A DNA stretch of 64,000 nucleotides from OLB9 sp041392785 (GTDB lineage Bacteria; Bacteroidota; Bacteroidia; Chitinophagales; Saprospiraceae), in the NCBI GenBank assembly GCA_041392785.1, contig JAWKLK010000004.1, forward strand, positions 124,001 through 188,000. The letters are read 5' to 3'. The translations under genes were made by a program, and so were the position numbers. Below, piece by piece: positions 1-9,165 of the stretch (positions are counted from its first letter, which is position 1; every line of letters starts with the position of its first letter). The notes below the pieces were generated by a model. It did not search any database. It saw nothing but the letters and a program-made list of their open reading frames with translations, and was not told the DNA's origin.

Positions 1-58
1 AAATATTGCTCTTTTATTATGAAACACATATCTTTGTGCTAGTCAAATTTGTCTTTAT

Positions 59-1039
59 TTGTTTGAGTTATTTAGACGGAATGTTTTAATAAATAGTCTT
101 TTATTACTTCCATACATCTTTTTCATTAGGATCGGGACACTGATTAATCCTCGGCTTTATACTTCCACCACATTGGACATGCCCTTGACAAAAGTTATTT
201 TTGATAATTTAAACAATGGATTAGCCCAACAAATCATTGCTAATGTACTTATTTTCATTCAAGCTTTATTGATTTGTAATATCTCACTCAAACATAAATT
301 GGCCAATGAAGGCACTTTGTTTTCAGGAGCCTTATATGTGTTATTTGTGTCGCTTTTTGTTTCTAATAGTTCTCTTACGCCAGCTTTGATAGCAAATACA
401 TTTTTGATTCTTGCTATTAGCAGTATTTTGGAAACATACAAAGTTTCTGATGCTGTTTCTAACGTTTTTAATACTGGATTTTTTCTTGGTTCAGCAAGTT
501 TGATTTATCCACCTTATATTATTAGTTTTGTCTTTGGTTTTATTGGATTAGCTATAATTTATACCATGCGGTTTAGAGAGTCCCTGCAGTACATTATTGG
601 TTATTTCATACCATTTGCTTTAGTTTGGGTTGCCAGCCTATTTTTTTCACCATTGTCTTCTTCTTTTCAAGTTTATTTAAAAAATGTTTTTAAGTATACT
701 CTTCCACAAACATTAACTTATATCGATATCATTGGTTTAGTGATTATTGGAATAAGTTTTCTAGGGATACTTTTACTTTTCAATAGATTGACCTATAAAA
801 AAACAATTCAGAGTCAGAAGAAAATAGAAATTATATATTTTTTGTTATTTACAATAGCAGTGGGTTTCGGATTTATGGCTACACATGACTTTGAAATATT
901 GGTAGGTTTGGCATTACCGCTTTCGATATTAATTGGCATTTACATAAGCGAATCGAAATCTAAGATATTGTATGAACTTTACCATTTAATTTTGGTTGGT
1001 TACATTTATCTATCATATTTCAATATTTTTAATATTTAA
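59..1039 (+). CDS. Multi-pass inner-membrane protein, DUF6427-like
   Basis: The 326-residue product is hydrophobic along nearly its whole length, with about ten predicted membrane helices joined by short loops, one of them basic (around residues 240-250). The N-terminal pattern, an arginine pair and then a hydrophobic stretch with a conserved-looking Arg in the first helix, resembles the Bacteroidota DUF6427 membrane family, whose role is not known to me. The only usable start is TTG at 59: the frame is closed by TGA at 20-22 and holds no ATG before it, so the true start could be a non-standard codon slightly upstream. No enzyme motif is visible. Membrane location is safe; the family name is tentative. 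Confidence 0.6.
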   Translation: MFELFRRNVLINSLLLLPYIFFIRIGTLINPRLYTSTTLDMPLTKVIFDNLNNGLAQQIIANVLIFIQALLICNISLKHKLANEGTLFSGALYVLFVSLFVSNSSLTPALIANTFLILAISSILETYKVSDAVSNVFNTGFFLGSASLIYPPYIISFVFGFIGLAIIYTMRFRESLQYIIGYFIPFALVWVASLFFSPLSSSFQVYLKNVFKYTLPQTLTYIDIIGLVIIGISFLGILLLFNRLTYKKTIQSQKKIEIIYFLLFTIAVGFGFMATHDFEILVGLALPLSILIGIYISESKSKILYELYHLILVGYIYLSYFNIFNI

Positions 1040-1139
1040 TATTATAATTTATCAAATATTTGTCATAATAAATTTTAGCATTGGGTTAAACTTTTATTAA
1101 AAGGTGACCTACATTACACATAAAAAAGTACAATTGGTG

Positions 1140-1147
1140 TACTTTTG
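1140..1147 (+). promoter_or_regulatory. Possible promoter -7 box of the dsbD operon
   Basis: TACTTTTG matches the Bacteroidota -7 consensus TAnnTTTG in all fixed positions and lies 56 bases before the ATG at 1204. No TTG is present 19-21 bases upstream, so only half of the promoter is supported. Confidence 0.35.
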
Positions 1148-1203
1148 TAGTCATTTTAAGGTTTTATTGCATTTCGAGTACCTAGATACAAAAACGCTTC
1201 AAC

Positions 1204-1638
1204 ATGTTAAGATTAGGATTTTCACTTATTATTTTGCTAAATACACTGACAATGTTTGGGCAGAAAGTACCTGCACCAGTGCATTGGCAGTTCGAATTGG
1301 TTCAGAATTTGGACCAAAGTTTTCAAATTGTTGCCACAGCAAAAATTGATAATGGATGGTTTTTATACTCTCAATTCACTGCGGATGACGGTCCTATACC
1401 TACAACATTTACTATAGATGATAAGGTAGTACAATTTGTGGAAAAGTCACCAGTAATTACTGAAATGGATGATATTTTTGGTGTTGAAGTAAAGAAATTT
1501 AAGAAGGAATCAACTTTCATTTTTACCTTGCCCAGTACGGATGCAAAATTCGTGAAGGGCTACGTCAATTTCATGACATGTGATGGTGCAAGATGCCTTC
1601 CTCCAGTAGATGTAGAATTCAATATACCACTAAAGTAA
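1204..1638 (+). CDS. Stand-alone DsbD N-terminal (alpha) domain protein, periplasmic
   Basis: This 144-residue protein has a signal peptide (roughly residues 1-19, ending TMFGQ) followed by one immunoglobulin-like DsbD-alpha domain. The domain keeps the family's cysteine pair in the motif MTCDGARCLPP near the C-terminus. In DsbD this domain receives electrons from the membrane part and passes them to periplasmic partners. It has no membrane or thioredoxin domain, so it probably acts as a soluble electron shuttle or partner-specific reductase. It lies 12 bases upstream of full-length dsbD, whose N-terminal domain is clearly homologous (shared pattern of GW..YSQ.T.DDGP..T and the CD..CLPP end). 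This suggests tandem duplication of the domain. The domain call is secure; the separate function is inferred. Confidence 0.85.
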   Translation: MLRLGFSLIILLNTLTMFGQKVPAPVHWQFELVQNLDQSFQIVATAKIDNGWFLYSQFTADDGPIPTTFTIDDKVVQFVEKSPVITEMDDIFGVEVKKFKKESTFIFTLPSTDAKFVKGYVNFMTCDGARCLPPVDVEFNIPLK

Positions 1639-1650
1639 TATTTTTCTAAA

Positions 1651-3861
1651 ATGCTAAGAGTTTTAAGCTTTTTCATAGTTTTCTGTACAACCATTTCTTG
1701 GATTACAGCACAATCTAAAATATTGAATCCAGTTAAATGGAAATTTAACATAGAAAGAATCAATGACAGTGAATATAAATTGATTTACATTGCCAATATT
1801 GAAAAAGGCTGGACCGTGTATTCTCAATATACTTCAGATGATGGTCCTGTGCCTACATCAATAAATTATGAAGCAAAAGAGGGAATTCAATTAGTTGGAA
1901 AATCAACAGAAAGTGGAACGAAAAAAGAAGGTCACGATCAGTATTTTGATGTTCAGGTTACAAAGTTTCTTTCAGACAAACCTTTCATAATAGAACAGAA
2001 GATCAAAGTTATTGATGCATCAAAACCCATCAGTGGATATGTAAATTTTATGGCATGTGACCATGAAAAATGCCTTCCACCATCGGATGTAGATTTTACA
2101 TTCCAAATACCAGCTAAATCTTCAGAAGCGACCACGGAAACAAAGATTGCACCAACCACAACAGAGACAGTAAAAACTAAATCAGTTGAAACATCCACGC
2201 CCACAGTAGTCAACAATGAAAAACCTAGTTCGGGTGAAGTAAATGCTGGTGTTATTACGGATACGGAAAACACAACAAATCAGGACACGAATATTGTAGC
2301 CACAAGTGATTTTTCAAAAGTTACTGCAATCATTTCGGGAAACCAAATAAATCAACAAATACCTACCTTACTCTCAACATATAAAGAACCATTGAGTACG
2401 TGTGGAGGCGAGGCACCCAAAAAGAGTGGATATTTTTGGACATTTATTTTTGGATTCATAGGTGGGCTATTGGCATTATTGACACCATGTGTATTTCCAA
2501 TGCTTCCTATTACTATCAGTTTCTTTACCAAAGATACTAAGAGAAAAGGGTGGGTAAATGGATTGATTTATGCAGCATCCATCATTATTATTTATGTTGT
2601 CATTGGATTATTGATTACTATTATTGCTGGTCCAGAAGCGTTGAATAGATTGTCGACAAATTGGATCGCAAACACTTTGTTTTTTATCATATTTGTAGCT
2701 TTTGCATTTTCGTTTTTTGGTTTTTATGAAATCACATTACCATCTAGCTGGAGTACGAAAAGTGATAAAATGGCAGACAGAGGAGGGTTATTAGGAATCT
2801 TTTTTATGGCATTTACTTTGGCCTTAGTGTCATTTTCATGTACAGGACCTATTATCGGTACAGCTTTGGTAGAGGCTTCTTCAAAGGGAGAATATTTAGG
2901 ACCGTTTTTAGTGATGCTTGGATTTTCAAGTGCATTGGCTCTACCTTTTGGTTTATTTGCAGCCTTCCCTGCTTGGCTTAATTCTCTGCCAAAATCAGGA
3001 AGCTGGATGAATTCGGTGAAAGTTGTATTAGGATTTCTAGAATTGGCTTTGGCTTTAAAATTTCTTTCCACAGCAGACTTGACCAATGGATGGGGTTTTT
3101 TAAGGTACGAATTGTTTATGGGACTTTGGGTTTTAGTATTTGCAGGAATGGCATTATATCTGTTTGGATTCATTAAATTTCCTCACGATAGCCCACTTAA
3201 GAAGCTCAGCCCACTAAGAATAGGATTTGGGACATTAGCTGTCGCTGCTGTAATTTATCTACTTTCAGGATTCAAAATCAATCAAAGTACGCATGAATAC
3301 AATGCATTGTCACTCATGAGTGGATTAGCACCACCTTCTAGTTATACCTATTTTCTAGAAAAACCAAGTGTGGATCCTGTCATTAAAGCCAAATATCCTT
3401 CATACTCTAAATGTGCCAACAATATTAATTGTTTTAAAGACTATTTTGAAGGAATGAGTTATGCCAAAGAAATCGGAAAACCTGTTATGTTAGACTTTAC
3501 TGGATATGGATGTGTCAATTGCCGAAAAACAGAAGAACATATTTGGGTTGATGAAAGGGTTAGAAAATTATTGAATGACTCTTTGGTTTTAATTTCTTTG
3601 TATGTAGATGACGACACACCTGTTTCCCCAGTGTATAGCTCTGAGATAACAGGTCAAAAGTTGCGAAATATTGGTAAAAAATGGGCAGATTTTCAAATAG
3701 TCAATTTCGAACAAAATTCTCAACCTCTCTATGTGGTTACAACAAATGAGCAGAAAGTCATTACGAATCCGAGACCATTTATGGAGGGTATAGATGGATA
3801 TATTGAGTTTTTAGAGTGCAGCTTACAGTCCAATAGACAACTAAATTCTTCTTCAAATTAA
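1651..3861 (+). CDS. dsbD: Thiol:disulfide interchange protein DsbD
   Basis: DsbD carries reducing power from cytoplasmic thioredoxin across the inner membrane to periplasmic or c-type cytochrome maturation partners. The 736-residue protein shows all three parts: a signal peptide (about 1-20) and alpha domain with C136 and C141 in MACDHEKC; an eight-helix core (about 265-560) with C280 in TPCVFPMLP and C397 in SCTGPIIG; and a C-terminal thioredoxin-like domain with the CVNC active site at 621-624. Between the alpha domain and the core there is a Thr/Val/Ser-rich linker of about 90 residues. Length is somewhat above the usual 560-700 because of this linker. It is the second gene of an operon with a stand-alone alpha domain before it and two FKBP-type lipoproteins after it, which fits envelope redox and folding work. 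Confidence 0.93.
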   Translation: MLRVLSFFIVFCTTISWITAQSKILNPVKWKFNIERINDSEYKLIYIANIEKGWTVYSQYTSDDGPVPTSINYEAKEGIQLVGKSTESGTKKEGHDQYFDVQVTKFLSDKPFIIEQKIKVIDASKPISGYVNFMACDHEKCLPPSDVDFTFQIPAKSSEATTETKIAPTTTETVKTKSVETSTPTVVNNEKPSSGEVNAGVITDTENTTNQDTNIVATSDFSKVTAIISGNQINQQIPTLLSTYKEPLSTCGGEAPKKSGYFWTFIFGFIGGLLALLTPCVFPMLPITISFFTKDTKRKGWVNGLIYAASIIIIYVVIGLLITIIAGPEALNRLSTNWIANTLFFIIFVAFAFSFFGFYEITLPSSWSTKSDKMADRGGLLGIFFMAFTLALVSFSCTGPIIGTALVEASSKGEYLGPFLVMLGFSSALALPFGLFAAFPAWLNSLPKSGSWMNSVKVVLGFLELALALKFLSTADLTNGWGFLRYELFMGLWVLVFAGMALYLFGFIKFPHDSPLKKLSPLRIGFGTLAVAAVIYLLSGFKINQSTHEYNALSLMSGLAPPSSYTYFLEKPSVDPVIKAKYPSYSKCANNINCFKDYFEGMSYAKEIGKPVMLDFTGYGCVNCRKTEEHIWVDERVRKLLNDSLVLISLYVDDDTPVSPVYSSEITGQKLRNIGKKWADFQIVNFEQNSQPLYVVTTNEQKVITNPRPFMEGIDGYIEFLECSLQSNRQLNSSSN

Positions 3862-3870
3862 TAATATATT

Positions 3871-4320
3871 ATGAGGTTATTTATAGTACTTTTTGTTTCA
3901 ATTCTTAGCTTTATTGGTTGTGAAGACATAGAACAAACAAGAATAGACCAGCTCAATGCAGATTTGAAATTGATTGATGATTATATTAAATCGAATAGCC
4001 TCACGATGGATAAAACTTCAGATCCTATCTATTACCAAATAGAGAATGCCGGAAATGAAGACCATCCAAAACTGCAAAACACTTTGACCGTCAAGTATAC
4101 CGGATATTTTTTGGATGGTACCACTTTTGATTCTGCTACAGAGGTGGATATTGCTCTTTATAATACCATTGAAGGCTGGCAAATAGCATTACCATTGATT
4201 GGTGTAGGTGGAAAAATGAAAGTCATCATCCCATCACAATTTGCCTACGCTGAGCAAGAGATTGATAAAAGAAAAAATGCCGTTTTAGCATTTGATATTG
4301 AATTGATCAATTTTAAATGA
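3871..4320 (+). CDS. FKBP-type peptidyl-prolyl isomerase lipoprotein
   Basis: This small exported protein (149 residues) starts with a lipoprotein signal whose lipobox SFIGC places the lipidated cysteine at residue 17. The C-terminal half is an FKBP fold: the pattern Y-TGYF-DG-TFDS, the hydrophobic-pocket Trp in EGWQIALP, and the closing beta strand LAFDIELINF are present. The usual GYG motif is replaced by FAYAEQ. FKBPs catalyse prolyl cis-trans isomerisation; here it would act on envelope proteins. The gene follows dsbD by 9 bases and overlaps the next FKBP gene by ATGA, so translation is probably coupled. The fold is confident; activity is likely but not proven. Confidence 0.85.
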   Translation: MRLFIVLFVSILSFIGCEDIEQTRIDQLNADLKLIDDYIKSNSLTMDKTSDPIYYQIENAGNEDHPKLQNTLTVKYTGYFLDGTTFDSATEVDIALYNTIEGWQIALPLIGVGGKMKVIIPSQFAYAEQEIDKRKNAVLAFDIELINFK

Positions 4321-4760
4321 TGAGGTTTATCCTATTAGTGATAGGCCTAATGCTTTTTGTTCGTTGCTCATCAGATTTTACAGAGAGTGAGATTGAAGAT
4401 ATAAAAAAGTATGGTGAAGAAATGGCACTGAGTTTTGAAAAAGAACCAGAGTCAGTTTTTATACATTTTGAAGAAAGAGGCGATACTACAAATATGATAG
4501 AATCTACGTCAAATGTACAACTCAAGTATATTGGGTTCTATTTGGATGGAGTGATTTTCGACAATACCTTCAGTGATACATCAACCACCATTAAAGTGTC
4601 TTCCCTTTTGACAGGCCTTCAAATAGCTTTGCCTTATTTTGGTAAAGGCGGAAGCGGATATATTCTTATACCGTCAGCACAAGGTTTTGGTTCTAAGCCG
4701 CCATTTGGGATTCGAAAAAATGAAATAATAGCCTATTATGTTGAAATCCTTGACTATTGA
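4317..4760 (+). CDS. Second FKBP-type lipoprotein, divergent active site
   Basis: The 147-residue product has a lipoprotein signal (lipobox LFVRC, Cys at about 18) and a single FKBP domain with YIGFYLDG, FDNT and a C-terminal YYVEILDY strand. Compared with the gene just upstream, the pocket tryptophan is replaced by leucine (TGLQIALP) and the loop around 115-128 differs (GFGSKPPFG). It may therefore have reduced isomerase activity and act more as a chaperone. The start ATG at 4317 overlaps the TGA stop of the previous gene; a second in-frame ATG follows immediately at 4320. The two genes look like an old tandem duplication that has diverged. Confidence 0.8.
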   Translation: MMRFILLVIGLMLFVRCSSDFTESEIEDIKKYGEEMALSFEKEPESVFIHFEERGDTTNMIESTSNVQLKYIGFYLDGVIFDNTFSDTSTTIKVSSLLTGLQIALPYFGKGGSGYILIPSAQGFGSKPPFGIRKNEIIAYYVEILDY

Positions 4761-4818
4761 TATAAAATATCTTCTGGGTATTTTCAAATAAAGATGAAAG
4801 CATCTTACCGATTATTTA

Positions 4819-4826
4819 TAATTTTG
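4819..4826 (+). promoter_or_regulatory. Possible promoter -7 box for meaB
   Basis: TAATTTTG fits TAnnTTTG fully and ends 20 bases before the GTG at 4847. No convincing TTG element is seen 19-21 bases upstream. Confidence 0.35.
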
Positions 4827-4846
4827 TATGTTTCAACACATTCCAT

Positions 4847-5881
4847 GTGAAAAATATAAATCAAAATTATATTCCCAAATCCAAAAGAGTCAGAGATGCC
4901 TATTACTATACCACAGGTATAATGCAAAAGAATCTCTCTATACTCTCTGAAGCTATCACTATAATCGAATCAACTAATCCACAAAAATCTGTTTTAGCAA
5001 AGGAAATTATTGAGATACTTAGCGAACATAAGTCTCCAAAAAGTATTAGAATAGGCATTACAGGACCTCCTGGAGTGGGGAAAAGCACTTGGATAGATCG
5101 GTTTTTACTGCATTTACATCAGAATCAGACAGCTGCGGTTTTAACAATTGATCCGAGCAGTAAGTCATCAAAAGGTTCAATTCTTGGAGATAAAACTCGT
5201 ATGGAAACACTTGGTAAAAATCAAAATGTATTTATTAGACCATCACCTTCTGGCAATGTCCTAGGTGGAATTTCCAGGAAAACTAAAGAAACCATGATGC
5301 TTTGTGAATTTGCAGGTTTTGACTATGTTTGTATTGAAACAGTTGGAGTCGGTCAATCGGAGACAGAGGTTTCTGATGTCGTAGATATCAATATTCTGGT
5401 ATTGCAACCCGGTACAGGGGATGAAATACAAGGTATCAAAAGAGGAATAATGGAAACTGCAGATATCATAGTTATAAATAAGTTTGATGGGGAATTGAAA
5501 TTCATAGCCGAACAAACAAAAAGACAGCTCCACTCCGCTATATCTGTATTTTCTCACTCTTTACAGCACTGGCAAATACCGATATTGCTTACATCAGGAT
5601 ACCAAAATTTTGGATTTTTAGAAGTATGGAATTCTGTTGAAAGCTTTTTATCTACTTCAGAAAAATCAAATTACTTTAATAACAAAAGAAAACAACAAAA
5701 TGTGAAATGGTTTGAGGTTCAGATATCTTCAGCTATCCAAAATTTATTCTTCCAAGACACCGACAATGCATCAACATTTAAAAAGATAAAGTTGGAAATT
5801 CAGTCTAAAGATTTGAATCCCATAATCGCACAGGATAGGTTCCTTGATATCGTGAAATCTAATTTCAATAAAAAAAATTGA
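4847..5881 (+). CDS. meaB: MeaB/ArgK family GTPase, methylmalonyl-CoA mutase chaperone
   Basis: MeaB proteins are G3E-type GTPases that load and protect the cobalamin cofactor of methylmalonyl-CoA mutase. The P-loop GPPGVGKS is at residues 73-80, followed by the family motif with LTIDPSS, switch residues in VCIETVGVGQSE, and NKFD for guanine recognition. The GTG start is chosen because residues before the first ATG (codon 26) resemble the N-terminal extension of other Bacteroidota MeaB proteins; starting at the ATG would remove it. The length (344) is normal. No mutase subunit is in the window, so its partner must be elsewhere. The C-terminal dimerisation arm is short but present. Confidence 0.88.
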   Translation: MKNINQNYIPKSKRVRDAYYYTTGIMQKNLSILSEAITIIESTNPQKSVLAKEIIEILSEHKSPKSIRIGITGPPGVGKSTWIDRFLLHLHQNQTAAVLTIDPSSKSSKGSILGDKTRMETLGKNQNVFIRPSPSGNVLGGISRKTKETMMLCEFAGFDYVCIETVGVGQSETEVSDVVDINILVLQPGTGDEIQGIKRGIMETADIIVINKFDGELKFIAEQTKRQLHSAISVFSHSLQHWQIPILLTSGYQNFGFLEVWNSVESFLSTSEKSNYFNNKRKQQNVKWFEVQISSAIQNLFFQDTDNASTFKKIKLEIQSKDLNPIIAQDRFLDIVKSNFNKKN

Positions 5882-6005
5882 AAGAGATTCCCCTATCTAA
5901 ATGTTATATCATCTTAAGCAATAGAAAAAACCCATCATTTTCTTTATAATCGAACTACCTGAGATCTTAGCTTTTATTTAATAATATGAAAACAAGATTT
6001 TTTGC

Positions 6006-6013
6006 TACTTTTG
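6006..6013 (+). promoter_or_regulatory. Possible promoter -7 box upstream of the DUF2723 operon
   Basis: TACTTTTG in the 213-base gap before the gene at 6095 matches TAnnTTTG. It would give a leader of roughly 75 bases. No -33 TTG is found at the right spacing, so this is weak. Confidence 0.3.
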
Positions 6014-6094
6014 CGTTTTAAAGCCTGTTTTACAGTGATTTTGGAATTCTAAAATCATTTTTTTCAAATCCTAAGTCTTAATAGTAGAAAAAGC

Positions 6095-6637
6095 ATGTTA
6101 TCACTTAAAAAAACATCCAATCTTGTAGGCATCATAGTATTTCTTGTTACTTTGATAGTCTATTTCAATTCCGTGGAAAGAACGGGGAGCTTATGGGATT
6201 GTGGAGAATTTATCTTAGGTGCTTATAAATTGCAAGTGGTTCACCCACCAGGAGCTGGACTATTCGTGATCATTGGTAGACTTTTTACTTGGGTTGCTAC
6301 ATTGATTTCAGATGATCCTGCCGATATTGCTTTTGCTATCAACCTCATGTCTGCGATATGCACTGCTTTAGCTTGTATGTTTATAGCCTGGACTACTATA
6401 ATGATTGCAAAATTGGGCTTAGCAGGAAGAGACGAAGACACAACAGATGGTCAGACTATGGCTTTAGGATTTGCTGGTTTGGTTGCGGGTCTTAGCACTG
6501 GTTTTTCAACTTCTATTTGGTTTTCAGCTGTAGAAGGAGAAGTATATGCTATGTCTACCATGTTTACAGCCATGACGCTTTGGGCTGCAATAAAATATTA
6601 TTATTTACGGATGAATTGGATTCTAACAGATGGTTAG
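6095..6637 (+). CDS. DUF2723 membrane protein, N-terminal part (frameshifted)
   Basis: This frame gives the first about 171 residues of a DUF2723 protein, a Bacteroidota membrane family with a GT-C-like (protein O-mannosyltransferase-like) start. The diagnostic first loop is present: ERTGSLWDCGEF and then VVHPPGAGLFV, followed by several helices. Homology ends in about KYYYL (codon ending 6607); the remaining residues to the TAG at 6635-6637 are out-of-frame. The family continues in another frame from GAT at 6610. Bases 6608-6609 are left over, so one missing base near 6605-6610 explains the break; adding it would restore a proline, giving YYYLPDELDSNRW. A real mutation and a sequencing error cannot be told apart here. 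Confidence 0.8.
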   Translation: MLSLKKTSNLVGIIVFLVTLIVYFNSVERTGSLWDCGEFILGAYKLQVVHPPGAGLFVIIGRLFTWVATLISDDPADIAFAINLMSAICTALACMFIAWTTIMIAKLGLAGRDEDTTDGQTMALGFAGLVAGLSTGFSTSIWFSAVEGEVYAMSTMFTAMTLWAAIKYYYLRMNWILTDG

Positions 6638-9165
6638 TTTTTAGCTTATTTTCAGCAGGGATGTCAGTGGGGGTACACTTATTAAGTATATTGGTTTTAC
6701 CGGCTATTTCCTTGATTGTATATTATAAAAAGTATAAGAATCATACGTTTTTAGGGGCCATTATTGCTATGGGCGTAGGTGTGATAGGCATCATGTTTAT
6801 CATGAAAGGGATAATAGGTGGAATTCCTTCTCTTTGGAAAAATATGGAACTTTTGATGGTAAATAATTTTGGATTACCACCCAATAGTGGCCTTATTCCA
6901 ACCATTTTATTAATTGGTGCATTGGGATACTTCGCTTTAAAATTTGCACATAGATCCCACAACCAAATCATACAAGACGCAGCTATTTCAGCTATTTTTG
7001 TGGTGATGGCATTTTCCACAGTAGGTGTGATTGTCATTAGAGCAAACGCTGATACGCCTATCAATATGAACGCCCCTAGTGATGCAATGCGTCTTCTGCC
7101 TTATTTGAATAGGGAACAATATGGTGAGAGACCTTTGCTTTTAGGTCCTACTTACGATGCGGAGCCTAGTAATGTAAAACGCTCTCCTCGATATGGTTTG
7201 GTAGGTGATAGATATGAAATAGTGGATGAAAAGTATGACTACGTTTACGCATCAAAAGACAAAATACTGTTTCCTAGAATTGGACATACGGATCAATCAA
7301 GACCCGAATTGCATAAAATGTGGCGTAGGGCCTTAAATGGAGATGACAAAGGTAGACCAGGTATGGGATATAACATTCAGTTTTTGATGCAATATCAGGT
7401 TGGGTGGATGTATTTCCGTTATTTTATGTGGAACTTTGTTGGTCGTCAAACTGCAGAACAAGGATATTTTCCTTGGGATGTTTCAAAGGGACATTGGGCA
7501 TCAGGTTTTAATGCGTTGGATGAGGCTCGATTGTATGAAATGGATAAATTACCAGATACCATTAAAGGTGACGAATCGAGAAACCATTATTTTTTCCTTC
7601 CTTTGATCTTCGGAATCATTGGTTTGATTTGGCATTTAAGGAGAAGAAAAGAAGATTTTGCGGTTTTATTGGCTATGTTTTTAATTACAGGTCTTGGAAT
7701 CATCATCTTTTCAAACCAACCACCTAATGAACCTCGTGAAAGGGATTATGTACTAGTAGGCTCTTTTATGACATTCTGTATTTGGATAGGATTGAGTGTT
7801 CCAGCAATATATAGTTTCATTGAGTCAAAAGTAAAAGGCATAGCTCCTGCATCCCTAATTGGACTTTTGGTCCTTTCTGCACCAATCATTATGGGTTTCC
7901 AAAACTTTGATGACCATAGTAGAAAGCATCATACTGCTGCTCGCGATTATGCATCAAACTTCTTGAATAGTGTGGCTCCAAATTCTATTATATTTACATA
8001 TGGCGATAACGATACGTATCCATTATGGTATGCCCAAGAAGTAGAGAATATCAGAAGGGATGTGCGCGTAGTCAACTTAAGTCTAATAGCTGTAGATTGG
8101 TACATAGACAAACTAAGGAGAAAAGTGAATGATTCACCTCCAATAAAACTGACACTATCGTCTGATGATTATAGAGGAAAAAATAGGAATCAAATTTTCT
8201 TTTTTGATCCTTTGAAAGGAGATATGAATACTCCAATGAATGTATATCAAGCTTTGCGCCAGATTCGCGATCCAAAATATACAGTGGATGGGCAGACATT
8301 TATCAATACAAAGAGATTTTATATTCCTGTAGATAGGGAAAAGTATAATGCACTGGGACTTACGGCTGTAGATACTTCTCAATGGGTAGATCGTATCGAT
8401 TTTGGATTTACAGGCAACCAAAGCTCTTTTCTAAAAGACGATTTGGCAGTAATGGATGTCATTGCTTCAAATTTCTATGAAAGACCGATTTACTTTGCAA
8501 TAACTTGCCAACCGAGTAAGTTATTGGGATTGAACGATTATCTTGAGATGGAAGGTTTGGGACTCAGAATCACACCTACCAAAGTAAGCAACCCTTCTCA
8601 ATTGCCTTCTATATATGGATATGGCGACATCAATGCTGATCTTACCAGAGAAATCGTAATGGATAAATGGAAGTGGGGGAACTTTGATAATGGCAAACGT
8701 TTTGTGGATAAGTCTTATATGGCAGAGGTACAAGCTATGAAGCTCGTTATGTTGAGAGCAGCGTTAGAATTTGATCGAAATAAGGAATATACCAAGGCTG
8801 CTGAAATGTCTAATAAATATTTTGCGGCATTCCCACATCAAAACTTTGCTTATGATTTTGGTATTACACCATTTATCAATGTATTAATTAATGCCAAAGA
8901 TTTTGAATCGGCCAAAAAACATCTTCGGATACTTGGCAATGAATCGAAGCAGTATATCGAGTTTTATGAATCTCAGACAGACAACAATGTTTTTGAGAGC
9001 TTTGCCGATGATTTTCAATACAGATTGAGAGCTGCAAGTGATGTAATAGAACTTTCAAAACGAGTCGAAGATCCGGCTTTTGAGAAAGAAATGAATGACA
9101 TGTTGAGTGCAGTTTTGGAAAAACCCATAGAAAATGAACCAATTAATCCAGATAGCAATAGGTAG
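6610..9165 (+). CDS. DUF2723 membrane protein, C-terminal part (frameshifted)
   Basis: This is the continuation of the DUF2723 protein after the frame break: about 851 residues beginning at DELDSNRW. It contains the conserved helix GMSVGVHLLSILVLP, further membrane helices, the loop SNQPPNEPRERDYV, a last membrane pair, and a long C-terminal region facing the periplasm with the motif YGDNDTYPLWYAQE. With the N-terminal part the protein would be about 1,023 residues, the normal size for the family. The open frame technically runs upstream to 6517 but that stretch is antiphase to the true gene. The 3' end overlaps rpiB by 32 bases. If the frameshift is real, this part has no good start of its own and the gene is broken. 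Confidence 0.82.
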   Translation, partial: DELDSNRWLVFSLFSAGMSVGVHLLSILVLPAISLIVYYKKYKNHTFLGAIIAMGVGVIGIMFIMKGIIGGIPSLWKNMELLMVNNFGLPPNSGLIPTILLIGALGYFALKFAHRSHNQIIQDAAISAIFVVMAFSTVGVIVIRANADTPINMNAPSDAMRLLPYLNREQYGERPLLLGPTYDAEPSNVKRSPRYGLVGDRYEIVDEKYDYVYASKDKILFPRIGHTDQSRPELHKMWRRALNGDDKGRPGMGYNIQFLMQYQVGWMYFRYFMWNFVGRQTAEQGYFPWDVSKGHWASGFNALDEARLYEMDKLPDTIKGDESRNHYFFLPLIFGIIGLIWHLRRRKEDFAVLLAMFLITGLGIIIFSNQPPNEPRERDYVLVGSFMTFCIWIGLSVPAIYSFIESKVKGIAPASLIGLLVLSAPIIMGFQNFDDHSRKHHTAARDYASNFLNSVAPNSIIFTYGDNDTYPLWYAQEVENIRRDVRVVNLSLIAVDWYIDKLRRKVNDSPPIKLTLSSDDYRGKNRNQIFFFDPLKGDMNTPMNVYQALRQIRDPKYTVDGQTFINTKRFYIPVDREKYNALGLTAVDTSQWVDRIDFGFTGNQSSFLKDDLAVMDVIASNFYERPIYFAITCQPSKLLGLNDYLEMEGLGLRITPTKVSNPSQLPSIYGYGDINADLTREIVMDKWKWGNFDNGKRFVDKSYMAEVQAMKLVMLRAALEFDRNKEYTKAAEMSNKYFAAFPHQNFAYDFGITPFINVLINAKDFESAKKHLRILGNESKQYIEFYESQTDNNVFESFADDFQYRLRAASDVIELSKRVEDPAFEKEMNDMLSAVLEKPIENEPINPDSNR

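Noticed and set aside
6517..6609. The upstream 31 codons of the long DUF2723 frame
   Set aside because: These bases encode the true protein in the other frame (motif SAVEGEVYAMS); the residues in this frame are artefacts of the frameshift.
6595..6612. Programmed frameshifting in the DUF2723 gene
   Set aside because: There is no X-XXY-YYZ slippery heptamer or strong following hairpin, and no reason for a regulated shift in this family.
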